Notes: a model not told the origin generated them from the sequence alone. A stretch of 64,000 nt of DNA from TK10-74A sp965217625 (GCA_965217625.1 OZ244557.1:806001-870000); one strand, 5' to 3'; shown: positions 1 to 15,213, counted from the stretch's first letter. A program made the numbers and translations.

Positions 1-101
1 ACCATGATCTCGCGGGCGATCTTCGTGAAGATCTTGCCGCGCTTGGCGTCGGCGGCGCCCTTCGCGCGCTTGATGGTGGACCACTTCGAATGACCGGACA
101 T
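1..101 (-). CDS. yebC: YebC/PmpR family regulator, N-terminal part (cut by window edge)
   Basis: Only the first 33 codons are present; the gene runs off the left edge. The reverse strand reads MSGHSKWSTIKRAKGA and continues DAKRGKIFTKIAREIMV, the highly conserved N-terminus of the YebC/TACO1 family (MAGHSKWxxIKHKKxxxDxKRGKxFTKL). Family members are cytoplasmic regulators, and recent work ties them to translation of proline-rich stretches; which role applies here cannot be told. The ATG is preceded by a GGAAG-like ribosome site. It is the first gene of its own unit, since the next gene on this strand, panC, ends about 400 bases upstream. Confidence 0.9.
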   Translation of the reverse strand, partial: MSGHSKWSTIKRAKGAADAKRGKIFTKIAREIM

Positions 102-323
102 GTCGCTTCCCTCACGCCGGCAGCGACCGGCAACCCATGGGGATTTTACACGCGATCGGGGCGCAGTGATCGTCCCGAAGGGCGCTTAGTACGGCGATGT
201 GCACGCCCTGGGCGTGTTTCCCGCCCGCTGGACCGGGCGAAAGCCAGAAACGCCTGTGTTCACTGGGGTTTTGGGGAATCATGGTGTGTCACGGGGGAGC
301 ACTGGGGTGCATAGCGGGTCAGG

Positions 324-371
324 AGTGTGCACGAGTGTGCAGCAGTGTGCATGTGTGTGCACGAGTTGTGC
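324..371. repeat. Five helically phased GTGTGC direct repeats
   Basis: GTGTGC recurs at 325-330, 335-340, 345-350 and 355-360, with a variant GTTGTGC at 365-371. The exact 10-base spacing puts each copy on the same face of the helix, as in cooperative protein-binding sites. It lies about 225 bases upstream of the yebC start. No regulator can be assigned. Confidence 0.6.
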
Positions 372-422
372 ACGGGTCCGGAAGCTGTCTGTAGCGACCG
401 CGATCTGCGGACGACCGCTCCG

Positions 423-451
423 AGTATAGCGGATAATCCACAGGACGGGAA
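423..451 (-). promoter_or_regulatory. Weak candidate promoter for yebC
   Basis: Reading the minus strand, TATACT (423-428) sits 17 bases after TTCCCG (446-451). The -10 is good and the -35 poor. It is the only AT-rich hexamer in a GC-rich interval and points towards yebC, leaving a leader of about 315 bases. Confidence 0.3.
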
Positions 452-499
452 GCCCCGCGCCGTCGCGCCGTCATCCTCCGCGACGGAGCGGCGCGGGGA

Positions 500-1405
500 C
501 TAGGGATCGGAGCGGAGGGCCGGGGGGAGGAGGTCGAGGTCGGCGTGCGGGGCGCCGAGGCCGGGGGCCAGGCCCAGCCAGTGGTTGTCGATCAGGTGCG
601 TGCCGCCGACCATCGCGGCGATCGAGACGAGCGCGGTGTCGACGACACGGTCGAGCTCTTGCAGGGTGTGGAGCGAGGCGCACGACACGTACTGGACGTC
701 GACCAGGGGCTGGGCGGCGAGCTCCGTCCGGGCGACCTCGCGGATGACGTCGCCGCGGCGCTCCCCGGCGGCGAAGCGCGTTGCGGCCGCATCCAGGGCG
801 CGGGAGATCGCGGTCGCGGCGCGGCGCTGTTCGACGTCGAGGTGGACGTTGCGGCTGCTCAGGGCGAGTCCGTCGGCGGCGCGGACGGTGGGGACGGGGA
901 CGATCGTCGTGGGGATGGCGAGGTCGCGCACGAGCTTGCTGAGCACCAGGATCTGCTGCGCGTCTTTCATGCCGAAGTAGCTGCGATGGGCCTGGGCGAC
1001 CTGCAGCAGCTTCGTCACGACGGTCGTGACGCCCCGGAAGTGGGTGGGGCGCTGGGCGGCTTCGAGGCGCTGCGTGAGCGGGCCGTCCACCACGACGGCG
1101 GTGTCGAAGCCGGGCGGATACATGACGGCCTGCGTCGGCAGGAACACGGCGTCGGCGCCCGCCTCCCGCAGCAGCGCGAGGTCGGCATCGAGGTCGCGGG
1201 GGTAGCGCTCCAGATCCTCCCCGGGGCCGAATTGCAACGGATTGAGGAAGATCGAGACCAACGAGCGGTCGGTTTCGGCGCGGGAACGGCGCAGCAACGC
1301 CAGGTGGCCGTCGTGCAGCGCGCCCATGGTGGCGACGAATCCCACGCTGCCGGTCTGGGCACGACGCCAGCGGCGCGCCGCCGCGATCGATTCTAGGCGC
1401 TCCAC
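500..1405 (-). CDS. panC: Pantothenate synthetase
   Basis: ATP-dependent ligase joining pantoate and beta-alanine to make pantothenate, the last step of vitamin B5 synthesis. The 301-residue product matches the usual 280-300. It has the nucleotide-binding ATMGALHDGHLAL motif (HIGH-like), the pantoate region FLNPLQFGPGEDLERYPR, the FRGVTTVV segment and YFGMKDAQQ. The start chosen is GTG at 1405 (VERLESIAAARR): it lies 8 bases after the panB stop and leaves a normal N-terminus, whereas the frame open further upstream runs antisense-like through panB. It is translated after panB in one unit, as is common. Confidence 0.93.
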   Translation of the reverse strand: MERLESIAAARRWRRAQTGSVGFVATMGALHDGHLALLRRSRAETDRSLVSIFLNPLQFGPGEDLERYPRDLDADLALLREAGADAVFLPTQAVMYPPGFDTAVVVDGPLTQRLEAAQRPTHFRGVTTVVTKLLQVAQAHRSYFGMKDAQQILVLSKLVRDLAIPTTIVPVPTVRAADGLALSSRNVHLDVEQRRAATAISRALDAAATRFAAGERRGDVIREVARTELAAQPLVDVQYVSCASLHTLQELDRVVDTALVSIAAMVGGTHLIDNHWLGLAPGLGAPHADLDLLPPALRSDP

Positions 1406-1413
1406 GGGGTGGC

Positions 1414-2289
1414 TTAGCGCTTCGCTGCGCCCAGCTCTTCGCCGAGCTCCTCGAAGAGGGCAGAGAGCACCTTCGCCATGTTGGGCTTGGCGTCGAAGGA
1501 GTTGCCGGGGCCGGGGAACTCGCCGCGCTTGACGGCGTGCACGTAGTTCTCCAGGCCGTGGCGGATCTGCGGGGCGAGCTTGGCGAAGTGACTGGCGTGC
1601 TTGGGCAGGAAGTCCTCGAACAGGCCCAGCACGTCGTGCCAGACCTGGATCTCGCCGTCGCAGCCGACGCCCGCGCCGATGCCGACGGTGGGAATGCGCA
1701 ACTCGCGCGAGATCTCGACGCCCAGCGGGGCGGGGATACATTCCAGCACCACCGCGAACGCGCCGGCGCGCTCCAGCGCGCGCGCGTCGTCGAGCATGCG
1801 GGCGGCGGCGGAATCGGTCTTGCCCTGGATCTTGTGCCCGCCGAGCTGCCGCACCGACTGGGGCGTGAGACCCAGATGCCCCATGACGGGGATGCCGGAC
1901 GCGACGAGTCGCTCCACGATCCCGGCCACGCGCACGCCCCCCTCGAGCTTGACGGCGGTCGCGCCGCCTTCCTGCAGGAGGCGGACCGCGTTGCGCATCG
2001 CCTCGTCCTCGTTGGCCTGGTAGGAGCCGAAGGGCATGTCGGCGACGACGAAGGCGCGCTCGGTACCGCGCACGACGGGCTTGGTGTGGTGGATGATCTC
2101 ATCCATGGTCACCGGGACGGTGGAGTCGTAGCCGAGGACGACCGTGCCCAGCGAGTCGCCGACGAGGACGCCGGGGATGCCCACCTGGTCGATGAGGCGG
2201 GCGCTGGGGTAGTCGTAGCAGGTGATCATGGCGAAGCGCTCGCCACGATCCTTGAGCGCGCGGAGGCTGTGGACTGAGCGTCGTGCCAT
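1414..2289 (-). CDS. panB: 3-methyl-2-oxobutanoate hydroxymethyltransferase
   Basis: Ketopantoate hydroxymethyltransferase, the first committed step to pantothenate, transferring a hydroxymethyl group from methylene-THF to alpha-ketoisovalerate. At 291 residues it has all the family signatures: MITCYDYPSARL, LVGDSLGTVVLGYDSTVPVT (Mg-binding Asp), DMPFGSY, GHLGLTPQS and AFAVVLECIP. The ATG start gives a normal N-terminus. It heads the panB-panC pair; an upstream peptidase gene on the same strand ends 110 bases before it. Together the two genes make pantothenate from ketoisovalerate and beta-alanine, with the ketopantoate reductase elsewhere. Confidence 0.96.
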   Translation of the reverse strand: MARRSVHSLRALKDRGERFAMITCYDYPSARLIDQVGIPGVLVGDSLGTVVLGYDSTVPVTMDEIIHHTKPVVRGTERAFVVADMPFGSYQANEDEAMRNAVRLLQEGGATAVKLEGGVRVAGIVERLVASGIPVMGHLGLTPQSVRQLGGHKIQGKTDSAAARMLDDARALERAGAFAVVLECIPAPLGVEISRELRIPTVGIGAGVGCDGEIQVWHDVLGLFEDFLPKHASHFAKLAPQIRHGLENYVHAVKRGEFPGPGNSFDAKPNMAKVLSALFEELGEELGAAKR

Positions 2290-2399
2290 GCGGCGGGCCC
2301 TCCTGGGCGACGCCCAGCACAGGCGACGCCGATGGTCTCGGGAACGCGCGGCGAATGTATCGACGCGCTTCGCAGCCTGTCAATCGCGCCGGCTGCGCA

Positions 2400-3479
2400 T
2401 CAGGCGGAACCTGGCCCGGAGAGCTCGGCGCCAACGGCCGGCAGTCCGGCCAGCGGGGTCGCCCGGCGCACGCCCCGCACGATCGCCCTACCCAGCACGT
2501 CGGCGGCCATGCTGCCCAGCATCGTCAGCAGGGCGGGGGCGCGGCACAGGTCGGCATCGTGGCGGCCGGTCGCGAGTACGAACACGGAGTCGCCATCGAC
2601 GGGGCTATGGGCGGGGCGCACCGCCTGCGCGAGGCCGTCGTCCGCCATGATGGCGAGCCGGGTGGCCTGCGCCTTGTCGAGGCAGGCGTTCGTCGCGACG
2701 ACGGCGACCGTCGTGTTGAGCAGCCCCTGCGCCCCGTGCAGCGCCTCGACGGCGGCGGCGTGGTCGGCGTAGTAGGCGTCGAGGGACTTGCCGAGCAGGG
2801 CGTCGTGGGCGGGACGCATGGCGCCCTCGCTCTCGCGCCGGCGGGGGCCGGCGACGAGCGCGCCCGTCGCCGGGTCGACGATCGCGCCGGCGGCGTTCAC
2901 GGCCGCGACGGCCGCGACGACGAGCCCGGAGTCGTGACGGACGGAGGCGGTGCCGATGCCGCCCTTCCAGGCGAGGTCGCGGCCGTCGAGCTTGGCGACG
3001 CTGCAGCCCGTGCCCGCGCCGACGCAGCCCTCGGCGACGGCTCCGCCGGTGGCGCGGCGGACGGCCATCGCGCCCTGGTCGGGGCCGGGGAACGCCGTGG
3101 GCGACCCCAGCGATTGGTCGAAGACGACGGCGCCGGTGACGATCGGCACCGGCGCGGCCTCGGCGGTGACGGGCAGGCCGACGCCGCGATCGACCAGGGC
3201 GGCGCGCACGCCGGCGGCGGCGGCGAGGCCGTGGGCGCTGCCGCCGGTGATCAGCACGGCGTGGACGACGCCCACAGTGTTCTCGGGGCGCAGGAGCTGC
3301 GTGTCGATGGTGCCGGGCGCGCCGCCGGCGCCGTGGAAGCCGGGCGTCGCGCCCGCTTCGGTCAGGACGACGGTGCAGCCGGTGGCACGGCGGCGGCTGG
3401 TCCAGTGACCCAGGCGCACGCCAGCGACATCGGTGATCGCCCCATCCGTGTTCGCTGCCGCGGTGTTGGTTGTCGCCAT
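2400..3479 (-). CDS. P1 family (DmpA/NylC-type) self-cleaving amidohydrolase
   Basis: Ntn-type hydrolase of the P1/S58 family (DmpA aminopeptidase, 6-aminohexanoate oligomer hydrolase NylC). At 359 residues it has the N-terminal ITDVAGVRLGHW motif, the ITGGSAHGL glycine loop, and GLLNTTVAVVATNA near residues 252-265. There Asn255-Thr256 matches the autocleavage site of NylC-like members, with Thr as the new N-terminal nucleophile (DmpA uses Ser). It would be processed into alpha and beta chains. No signal peptide is seen, so it is cytoplasmic. It starts 14 bases after the zinc-ribbon gene and so probably belongs to the mutM unit. The substrate cannot be predicted. Confidence 0.85.
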   Translation of the reverse strand: MATTNTAAANTDGAITDVAGVRLGHWTSRRRATGCTVVLTEAGATPGFHGAGGAPGTIDTQLLRPENTVGVVHAVLITGGSAHGLAAAAGVRAALVDRGVGLPVTAEAAPVPIVTGAVVFDQSLGSPTAFPGPDQGAMAVRRATGGAVAEGCVGAGTGCSVAKLDGRDLAWKGGIGTASVRHDSGLVVAAVAAVNAAGAIVDPATGALVAGPRRRESEGAMRPAHDALLGKSLDAYYADHAAAVEALHGAQGLLNTTVAVVATNACLDKAQATRLAIMADDGLAQAVRPAHSPVDGDSVFVLATGRHDADLCRAPALLTMLGSMAADVLGRAIVRGVRRATPLAGLPAVGAELSGPGSA

Positions 3480-3493
3480 CGCGCCTCCTGCGC

Positions 3494-4366
3494 TCAGTCC
3501 AGCGCGGACTCGACGTCGCGCATGTGCAGGTACAGCCAGACCATGTCGCGGCCGGCGTCGGTGATGCCGCCGATGGCGTCGATGAAGCGCTCCAACTGCC
3601 CCTCGTCGATGGCGAGGGCGTGGCGGGTCATCGTACGACGCCGCTGGTCCAGCACCAGCAGCGCGACCTGGTCGGGGTTCATGCGGCGTTCGGGCAACCA
3701 GTCGACGCGCTCGGCGAGGGTCTGCGACTGGCGCAAGCCCTCGGAGAGACGCAGCAGCGCGCCGTGCTCCACCTTGGCCACACGCGTGAGGCCCCCGGCG
3801 ACGGCGGTCACGGCGGCGCGGAACTGCTTGTACTGGCGCCGGGGGATGTCCCCCCGCGCGCGCTCCACGTCCGCGACGGTGGGGAGGCCCAGGTCGCGCA
3901 TGATCCAGTCGGCGTCCCGGCCCTGAGTGACGTTGAGAAAGGCTGCCAGCGAGCCGGGGTTGAGGCGGAACTGCATGAAGCTCCGCACGACCGGGCTGGC
4001 GTCGCGGCCGCGCAGCGCCAGGTAGAGGCCGATCAACTCCTCGGCCGCGGCCAGGTATTCCTGGACGATGCGCATGCCCATGACTTTGCGGTCGGAGGGG
4101 TCGGCGGTGACGAGCCCGCGCAAGAGCGCCTCGGCGATGGTGCGGTGCGCCTTGCCGCCGAAGCCGGCGTAGTTCTCCAGGAACGGCGTCTCGACGGCGT
4201 GCACGTATGCGGTGAAGCAGGCGGCGCAGAGCGCGGCGCGGCGATCGAGCCCGGCGAGATCGAAGTCGTCACCGCACTCCTCGCAGGTCGCGATGGAGGC
4301 CGGCAGGCGCCCGGCCGACGATTCCAGGCCGGCGGCGGGGCGAGTCGCACGTGGGCGCGTGGTCAG
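3494..4366 (-). CDS. Uncharacterised zinc-ribbon protein, apparent CTG start coupled to mutM
   Basis: About 290 residues; I do not recognise a family. The first standard start codon in frame is GTG at 4204, but the frame stays open upstream and encodes a treble-clef/ribbon motif C-x2-C-x15-C-x2-C (CEECGDD...ALCAACFTAY) just before it, so the true start is probably further out. An in-frame TAG stands at 4409-4411 and no ATG, GTG or TTG lies between it and 4204. CTG at 4364-4366 overlaps the mutM stop as CTGA and has a GGAG six bases upstream, so it is taken as the start. The remainder is helical and charged, with no membrane segment. The stop is 14 bases before the P1 peptidase. Confidence 0.6.
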   Translation of the reverse strand: MTTRPRATRPAAGLESSAGRLPASIATCEECGDDFDLAGLDRRAALCAACFTAYVHAVETPFLENYAGFGGKAHRTIAEALLRGLVTADPSDRKVMGMRIVQEYLAAAEELIGLYLALRGRDASPVVRSFMQFRLNPGSLAAFLNVTQGRDADWIMRDLGLPTVADVERARGDIPRRQYKQFRAAVTAVAGGLTRVAKVEHGALLRLSEGLRQSQTLAERVDWLPERRMNPDQVALLVLDQRRRTMTRHALAIDEGQLERFIDAIGGITDAGRDMVWLYLHMRDVESALD

Positions 4367-5325
4367 GGGGCGCTCCGATCGGCCGTCTCCACTGTCCTGC
4401 CGTCGAGGCTAGCAGCGGCGCCGGACCCGCGTGCGCGGGAGGCGACGCGCGCCGAGCGGGCGGCCGGGGGCCGTCGGGTGGACCTGACGCGCCGGCGCAT
4501 CTGCGCCGGCGGCTGGCAGCGCGGACACCAGTGCGACGCGCGCCCGCCGACGACGCTGCGGCGGATGGTCGCGCCACAGTCGTCGCAGGGCTCGTCGGTG
4601 CGGCGGAAGACGCGGACGAAGTATTGCTGGCTGCCCTCCACGCCGTCGGCGTCGGTGTAGTCGCGGAAGGATGCGCCGCGGTTGGCGATCCCGTCCCGGA
4701 GGACACGGCCGATCGCGGCGTGCAGGGCGCGGCGCTCGGCGGGACGCAGCGCGCCGGCGGGCGCCTGCGGGTGCAGACGGGCCAGGAAGAGGGCTTCATC
4801 GGCGTAGATGTTGCCGATGCCGGCGACGAAGCGCTGGTCGAGCAGCATGGACTTGACGGGGGCGCGGCGGCCACGCAGCCCGCTCCAGAGCGCGTCGCTG
4901 TCGAAGGCCGGATCGATGGCGTCGGGGCCGAGCTTGGCGAGCGCCTCGGCGGGGTCGTCGACCAGGTCGAGCGTGCCGAACTTGCGGACGTCGACGAAGC
5001 GCAGCTCGCTGCCGTCGTCGAGGGGCAGGCGGGCGCGGAGGAAGTTGTCGGGGGGCGCGGCCGCGGCGCGGTGGCGCAGGGAGCCGGTCATCCGCAGGTG
5101 GACGACGAGCAGCGGGCCGTCGCCGAGGCCGATGAGCAGGTACTTGCCGTGCCGGCCGATATCCGTGATCGGCGCGCCGCACAGGCGGTCGCGCAGGGCG
5201 GAGGGCGGGACGCCGCGCAGCAGTCGCTCGGCGCCGGGCAGCAGCTCGAAGTCGGTGATCGTGCGACCGACGATGCGCGCCGCCAAGTCGCGCCGGAGGG
5301 TCTCGACCTCTGGGAGTTCAGGCAT
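4363..5325 (-). CDS. mutM: Formamidopyrimidine-DNA glycosylase (Fpg/MutM)
   Basis: Bifunctional DNA glycosylase/AP lyase removing 8-oxoguanine and formamidopyrimidines. It begins with PELPEVETLRRDL, giving the catalytic Pro1-Glu2 after Met removal. The helix-two-turn-helix segment has GIGNIYADEALF, and the C-terminal zinc finger is CDDCGATIRRS...HWCPRC (C-x2-C-x16-C-x2-C). At 320 residues it is about 45 longer than usual; the extra Arg/Ala-rich tail after the zinc finger looks disordered. Its TGA overlaps the CTG of the next gene. It heads the unit mutM-zinc ribbon-P1 peptidase. Confidence 0.96.
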   Translation of the reverse strand: MPELPEVETLRRDLAARIVGRTITDFELLPGAERLLRGVPPSALRDRLCGAPITDIGRHGKYLLIGLGDGPLLVVHLRMTGSLRHRAAAAPPDNFLRARLPLDDGSELRFVDVRKFGTLDLVDDPAEALAKLGPDAIDPAFDSDALWSGLRGRRAPVKSMLLDQRFVAGIGNIYADEALFLARLHPQAPAGALRPAERRALHAAIGRVLRDGIANRGASFRDYTDADGVEGSQQYFVRVFRRTDEPCDDCGATIRRSVVGGRASHWCPRCQPPAQMRRRVRSTRRPPAARSARVASRARGSGAAASLDGRTVETADRSAP

Positions 5326-5422
5326 AATCGCAGGCTAGCAGCGGGGGCTCGCCGGACGCGGCGAGGGCCGACCGGCGGCGGCCCCTGCGATACGTGCCCC
5401 TGCGGTGTACGCCCGGGAGGGC

Positions 5423-6295
5423 TTAGCGGTACGCCCCCACGCCCTTGGCGTGGTAGGCGTTCTGCAGCACCTCGGGCTCGAAGAACTGCGGCTGGACCTT
5501 CTCCACGACCTGCTCGTAGAGCGCCATCTTGAAGATGCCCTCGAGCGCGTTGACGACGGCCAGTCCGATCCCGACCAGCGGAATCGCGACGATGATCCCG
5601 GCCACGGGGGAGATCGCGCCGACGGCCGCGCCGATGGCGATGCCGGGAATCACGGCGAGGAAGCGGAAGATGCCGAAGCCGAAGCCCGACACCAACTGCT
5701 CGCCCCAGGTGCGGCCGAAGTAGTTCTTGGAGCGCTTGATGGCTTCGATGGGGCCGACGTGCTCGACGATCAGGATGGGCACGACGAAGAAGGTCATGTA
5801 GGCCCAGATCGCGCCCATGATGTCGATGATGATGCGGGCGAGGAAGTTGTCGTCCGCGACGCTGCGGGCGTACGTCAGCAGAATGAAGATGATCGTGGAG
5901 ATGAACGACCAGCCGATCACGCCGCTGACGTTCTTGTTGACGGCGGCGAAGCCCGTGAAGACGTTGGGGTCGCCGCCCTTGAGGCGGTGGCGGGCGGCGC
6001 CCATCAGGGCCGCGTTGAAGTAGGTGATGACCGTGATGGCGGCGAACAGCGCGATGACGGCGACAATGGCGTCGCCGAGTTGGAGTTCGGCCTCGGCCCC
6101 GCCGCCGCTGCTGTTGATGCGGTCGAATGATCCCATGGCGAGGAACGCGATCGCGGCGACGGCCACGACGATGCCCACGCCGACGAACGACATGACCGGG
6201 AAGAGCAACAGCTCCTTGTCTTTTCGGAGCACGACCATGGAGGTCTTGATGATGCTCCACGTGTTGGAGAAGGTGCGGAAGATTCCTGCGAACAT
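5423..6295 (-). CDS. DUF6159 family integral membrane protein
   Basis: A 290-residue polytopic membrane protein. The N-terminus, FRTFSNTWSIIKTSMVVLRKDKELLLFPV, is the typical DUF6159 opening (amphipathic helix then KDKELLLFP). Around five or six hydrophobic segments follow, near residues 35-58, 75-100, 128-150, 165-185 and 210-250. One loop carries the conserved AIKRSKNYFGRTWGEQ. No enzymatic motif is visible and the function is unknown. It lies 56 bases after polA on the same strand and may be co-transcribed with it. The family name is from memory of its signature; the membrane topology is from the sequence. Confidence 0.75.
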   Translation of the reverse strand: MFAGIFRTFSNTWSIIKTSMVVLRKDKELLLFPVMSFVGVGIVVAVAAIAFLAMGSFDRINSSGGGAEAELQLGDAIVAVIALFAAITVITYFNAALMGAARHRLKGGDPNVFTGFAAVNKNVSGVIGWSFISTIIFILLTYARSVADDNFLARIIIDIMGAIWAYMTFFVVPILIVEHVGPIEAIKRSKNYFGRTWGEQLVSGFGFGIFRFLAVIPGIAIGAAVGAISPVAGIIVAIPLVGIGLAVVNALEGIFKMALYEQVVEKVQPQFFEPEVLQNAYHAKGVGAYR

Positions 6296-6351
6296 GCGTC
6301 GATCCTAGCAAAGATTCGGCTACGCGGGGGCGGGAGGGGGACGTGGGAGGC

Positions 6352-9159
<2,808 letters not shown>

Positions 9160-9235
9160 GGGGCCAGCATATGGGGCCAATCGGTGGGGCGGCCATCCGG
9201 GCCGGCTGCCGCCGGTCACGGCGTGGTCGTGCCGG

Positions 9236-9850
9236 CTACCGAATGGCGACCTCGAGGTCGACGGCGTCGGTCATGCGGATGCGCTGGGAACCGCAGTCGA
9301 AGCAGGTCAGGTTGAGGTCAATGACGGCGCCGGCCGTGCGCAAGCCGATGTGGATGCTCTCGCCGGCGCGCAGGTCGAACGGGAGCAGTGTGCGCCCGGC
9401 GCCGCGCATGGCGCCGGTGCGCAGGACGCCGCGCCGCCGGCCCTCGCCCTCGTTCACGATGTAGAGGTCGCTGCGGACGATGGCCGGCTCGTCCCGGGGC
9501 GCCAGCACGACGATGAGACGCTGCCCGCCGGCGACGGCGAAGTACACGCTATGGCAGCCGCGACAGCTCGCCAGCATGTCGACGGGCTCCGCGCCGGCGT
9601 CGACATCGATGGTCAGGGTCTCTTGGCTGGGAACCGTGTGGCGGCTGCTGGCGCCCGTCAGCAGCGACTGCACCTCGACGGTGCGCGAGTCGGGCGTGCG
9701 GTTGAGCAGGGTGACGAAGGCGGGCTCGGTAGCGGTCGGCTGGGCCGCGACCGGGCGCGGCACGCCGAGCGCGATCACGACCAGCCCGCCCACGATGATC
9801 GCCACGACCCAGACCGCGAGGACGGAACGCTGTCTCGTGCGATCGGCCAT
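9236..9850 (-). CDS. Membrane-anchored extracytoplasmic protein with CXXCH and CXXC
   Basis: No family recognised. From ATG at 9850 it is 204 residues: a short basic start (MADRTRQRS), one membrane helix (about 10-31), then a secreted beta-rich domain. It contains SCRGCHSV, which fits the CXXCH haem c attachment pattern, and CFDCG near the C-terminus, a possible CXXC pair. One CXXCH is weak evidence for haem; the four cysteines could equally bind zinc or form disulfides. It is divergent from uvrA, with about 118 bases between the starts. An upstream ATG at 9919 is possible but would bury the hydrophobic signal inside a longer N-terminus. Confidence 0.7.
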   Translation of the reverse strand: MADRTRQRSVLAVWVVAIIVGGLVVIALGVPRPVAAQPTATEPAFVTLLNRTPDSRTVEVQSLLTGASSRHTVPSQETLTIDVDAGAEPVDMLASCRGCHSVYFAVAGGQRLIVVLAPRDEPAIVRSDLYIVNEGEGRRRGVLRTGAMRGAGRTLLPFDLRAGESIHIGLRTAGAVIDLNLTCFDCGSQRIRMTDAVDLEVAIR

Positions 9851-9968
9851 ACCGGCTTCAACCTCTGCTCCACCCGCCTGTCCCCGATGGCAGCGGGGGG
9901 GCCCTGATACGATCAGCACCCTCGCACCTGCGCCTCAGCGCGCGGGGGTTGCAGCGGAGGGAATGCGC

Positions 9969-12998
<3,030 letters not shown>

Positions 12999-13087
12999 CC
13001 CGGGTCCGGGGAGCCCGGGCGGCGTGGATTCAGCGTTCCCGTTATGACACGCCGAACGCAGATGTCACATCCTGGCCGTCCGAGGTG

Positions 13088-13116
13088 TTGCCCGGATCGG
13101 GACACAGGGCTATAAG
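13088..13116 (+). promoter_or_regulatory. Promoter of the ferredoxin gene
   Basis: TTGCCC (13088-13093) and TATAAG (13111-13116) are exactly 17 bases apart, in an otherwise GC-rich stretch 72 bases before the ferredoxin start. It is one of the clearest sigma-70-like promoters in the window. Confidence 0.6.
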
Positions 13117-13188
13117 AGAATCAGGCTGGGCGGCGGCAACAGTCGGAGTTGCCGGGCAGCACTGGGGCGGCACCAAGGAGATACACCG

Positions 13189-13470
13189 ATGACGTACACA
13201 ATCACCGAACCGTGCATCGACGTGAAGGACCAGTCCTGCGTCGAGGTCTGCCCGGTTGACTGCATCCACGCCGACGAGGAGGACCGCATCCTCTTCATCA
13301 GCCCGGACGAATGCATCGACTGCGGAGCCTGCGAGCCCGCCTGCCCAGTGACGGCGATCTTCTCCGAGGACGATGTCCCCGAGGAATGGGTGGCCTACAC
13401 GGAGATCAACGCCCTCTGGTACGAGGACAAGGCCGCCGCGCGGGAGAAGGTCTTGGCCCTGATCCCGTAG
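13189..13470 (+). CDS. fdxA: 7Fe-8S ferredoxin
   Basis: A 93-residue soluble electron carrier. EPCIDVKDQSCVEVCPVDCIH near the N-terminus supplies one cluster (the spacing indicates a [3Fe-4S], as in the actinobacterial FdxA/FdxC group). CIDCGACEPACPVTAIF supplies the [4Fe-4S] ligands C-x2-C-x2-C plus a distal Cys-Pro. The following FSEDDVPEEW and an acidic C-terminus are typical of this group. It has a good promoter and a purine-rich site (AAGGAGA) before ATG. It is monocistronic, closed by a hairpin terminator at 13497-13521. Partners are not encoded nearby. Confidence 0.93.
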   Translation: MTYTITEPCIDVKDQSCVEVCPVDCIHADEEDRILFISPDECIDCGACEPACPVTAIFSEDDVPEEWVAYTEINALWYEDKAAAREKVLALIP

Positions 13471-13496
13471 CCACGGGCCACCCGGCACGGACGCAC

Positions 13497-13521
13497 GAGC
13501 CCGGCGCGTCGCGCCGGGCTC
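13497..13521. terminator. Bidirectional hairpin between fdxA and glyQS
   Basis: A perfect 10-bp inverted repeat, GAGCCCGGCG / CGCCGGGCTC, with a 5-base loop (CGTCG), lies between the convergent stops of the ferredoxin and glycyl-tRNA synthetase genes. It is followed on the plus strand by TCTGTGTGTG. It could end transcription in both directions. Confidence 0.7.
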
Positions 13522-13550
13522 TCTGTGTGTGTGGGCGGATCCGTGCCCGC

Positions 13551-14888
<1,338 letters not shown>

Positions 14889-15093
14889 TGGCTGCTCGCG
14901 GGCGCATCGTGGGGCTGGCGGGGATTACGACGAGCCATGCGCGGGGGCTCCCGATCACGGTATCGCCGGCCCGGAGTGGGCTCAACGAACGAGCTAACAC
15001 GCACGCGCCCCGATCGGCGCTCGTTGACGGCGGTGCGCGACGCTGGATAGGGTGCCGCTGACGCGGCAGCGCCTGCGAAGGAGTAGCTCCGGG

Positions 15094-15213
15094 ATGCGAT
15101 TTTTGATGGGCTTGGCGGTGGGGGTCGTGGTGGGATTCGCGGTCGTGGCGATCGTCACGGGAGACTCGGGCGGCGCCGCCATCGCGCAGTTGCGGGCGCG
15201 ACGGCGCAACTAG
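15094..15213 (+). CDS. Small single-pass membrane peptide (39 aa)
   Basis: A short frame of 40 codons including the stop: one hydrophobic helix (about residues 3-22, MGLAVGVVVGFAVVAIV) followed by a short polar, Arg-rich tail ending LRARRRN, which predicts N-out, C-in insertion. AAGGAG (15078-15083) lies 10 bases before ATG. It is divergent from glyQS, with about 205 bases between starts. No family is recognised. The ribosome site, clean helix and positive tail favour a real gene, but a frame this short in GC-rich DNA can arise by chance. Confidence 0.45.
   Translation: MRFLMGLAVGVVVGFAVVAIVTGDSGGAAIAQLRARRRN

Larger units (their letters stand above)
102..499. other. 398-base gene-free interval upstream of yebC
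   Basis: No convincing gene is seen between the end of panC and the start of yebC. It holds an array of 10-base-phased GTGTGC repeats (324-371), a TATACT hexamer on the minus strand (423-428) that could be the yebC -10 box, one near-consensus DnaA box (TAATCCACA, 434-442) and a short GC-rich hairpin just after panC. Short open frames here have no recognisable product. Confidence 0.6.

Noticed and set aside
423..442. Replication origin
   Set aside because: One near-consensus DnaA box (TAATCCACA) next to AT-rich bases, but no second box, no unwinding element and no dnaA or dnaN gene nearby.
500..1741. Extended panC start inside panB
   Set aside because: The extra 112 residues are Arg/Pro-rich and lie in another frame of panB; the GTG at 1405 directly after panB gives a normal PanC.
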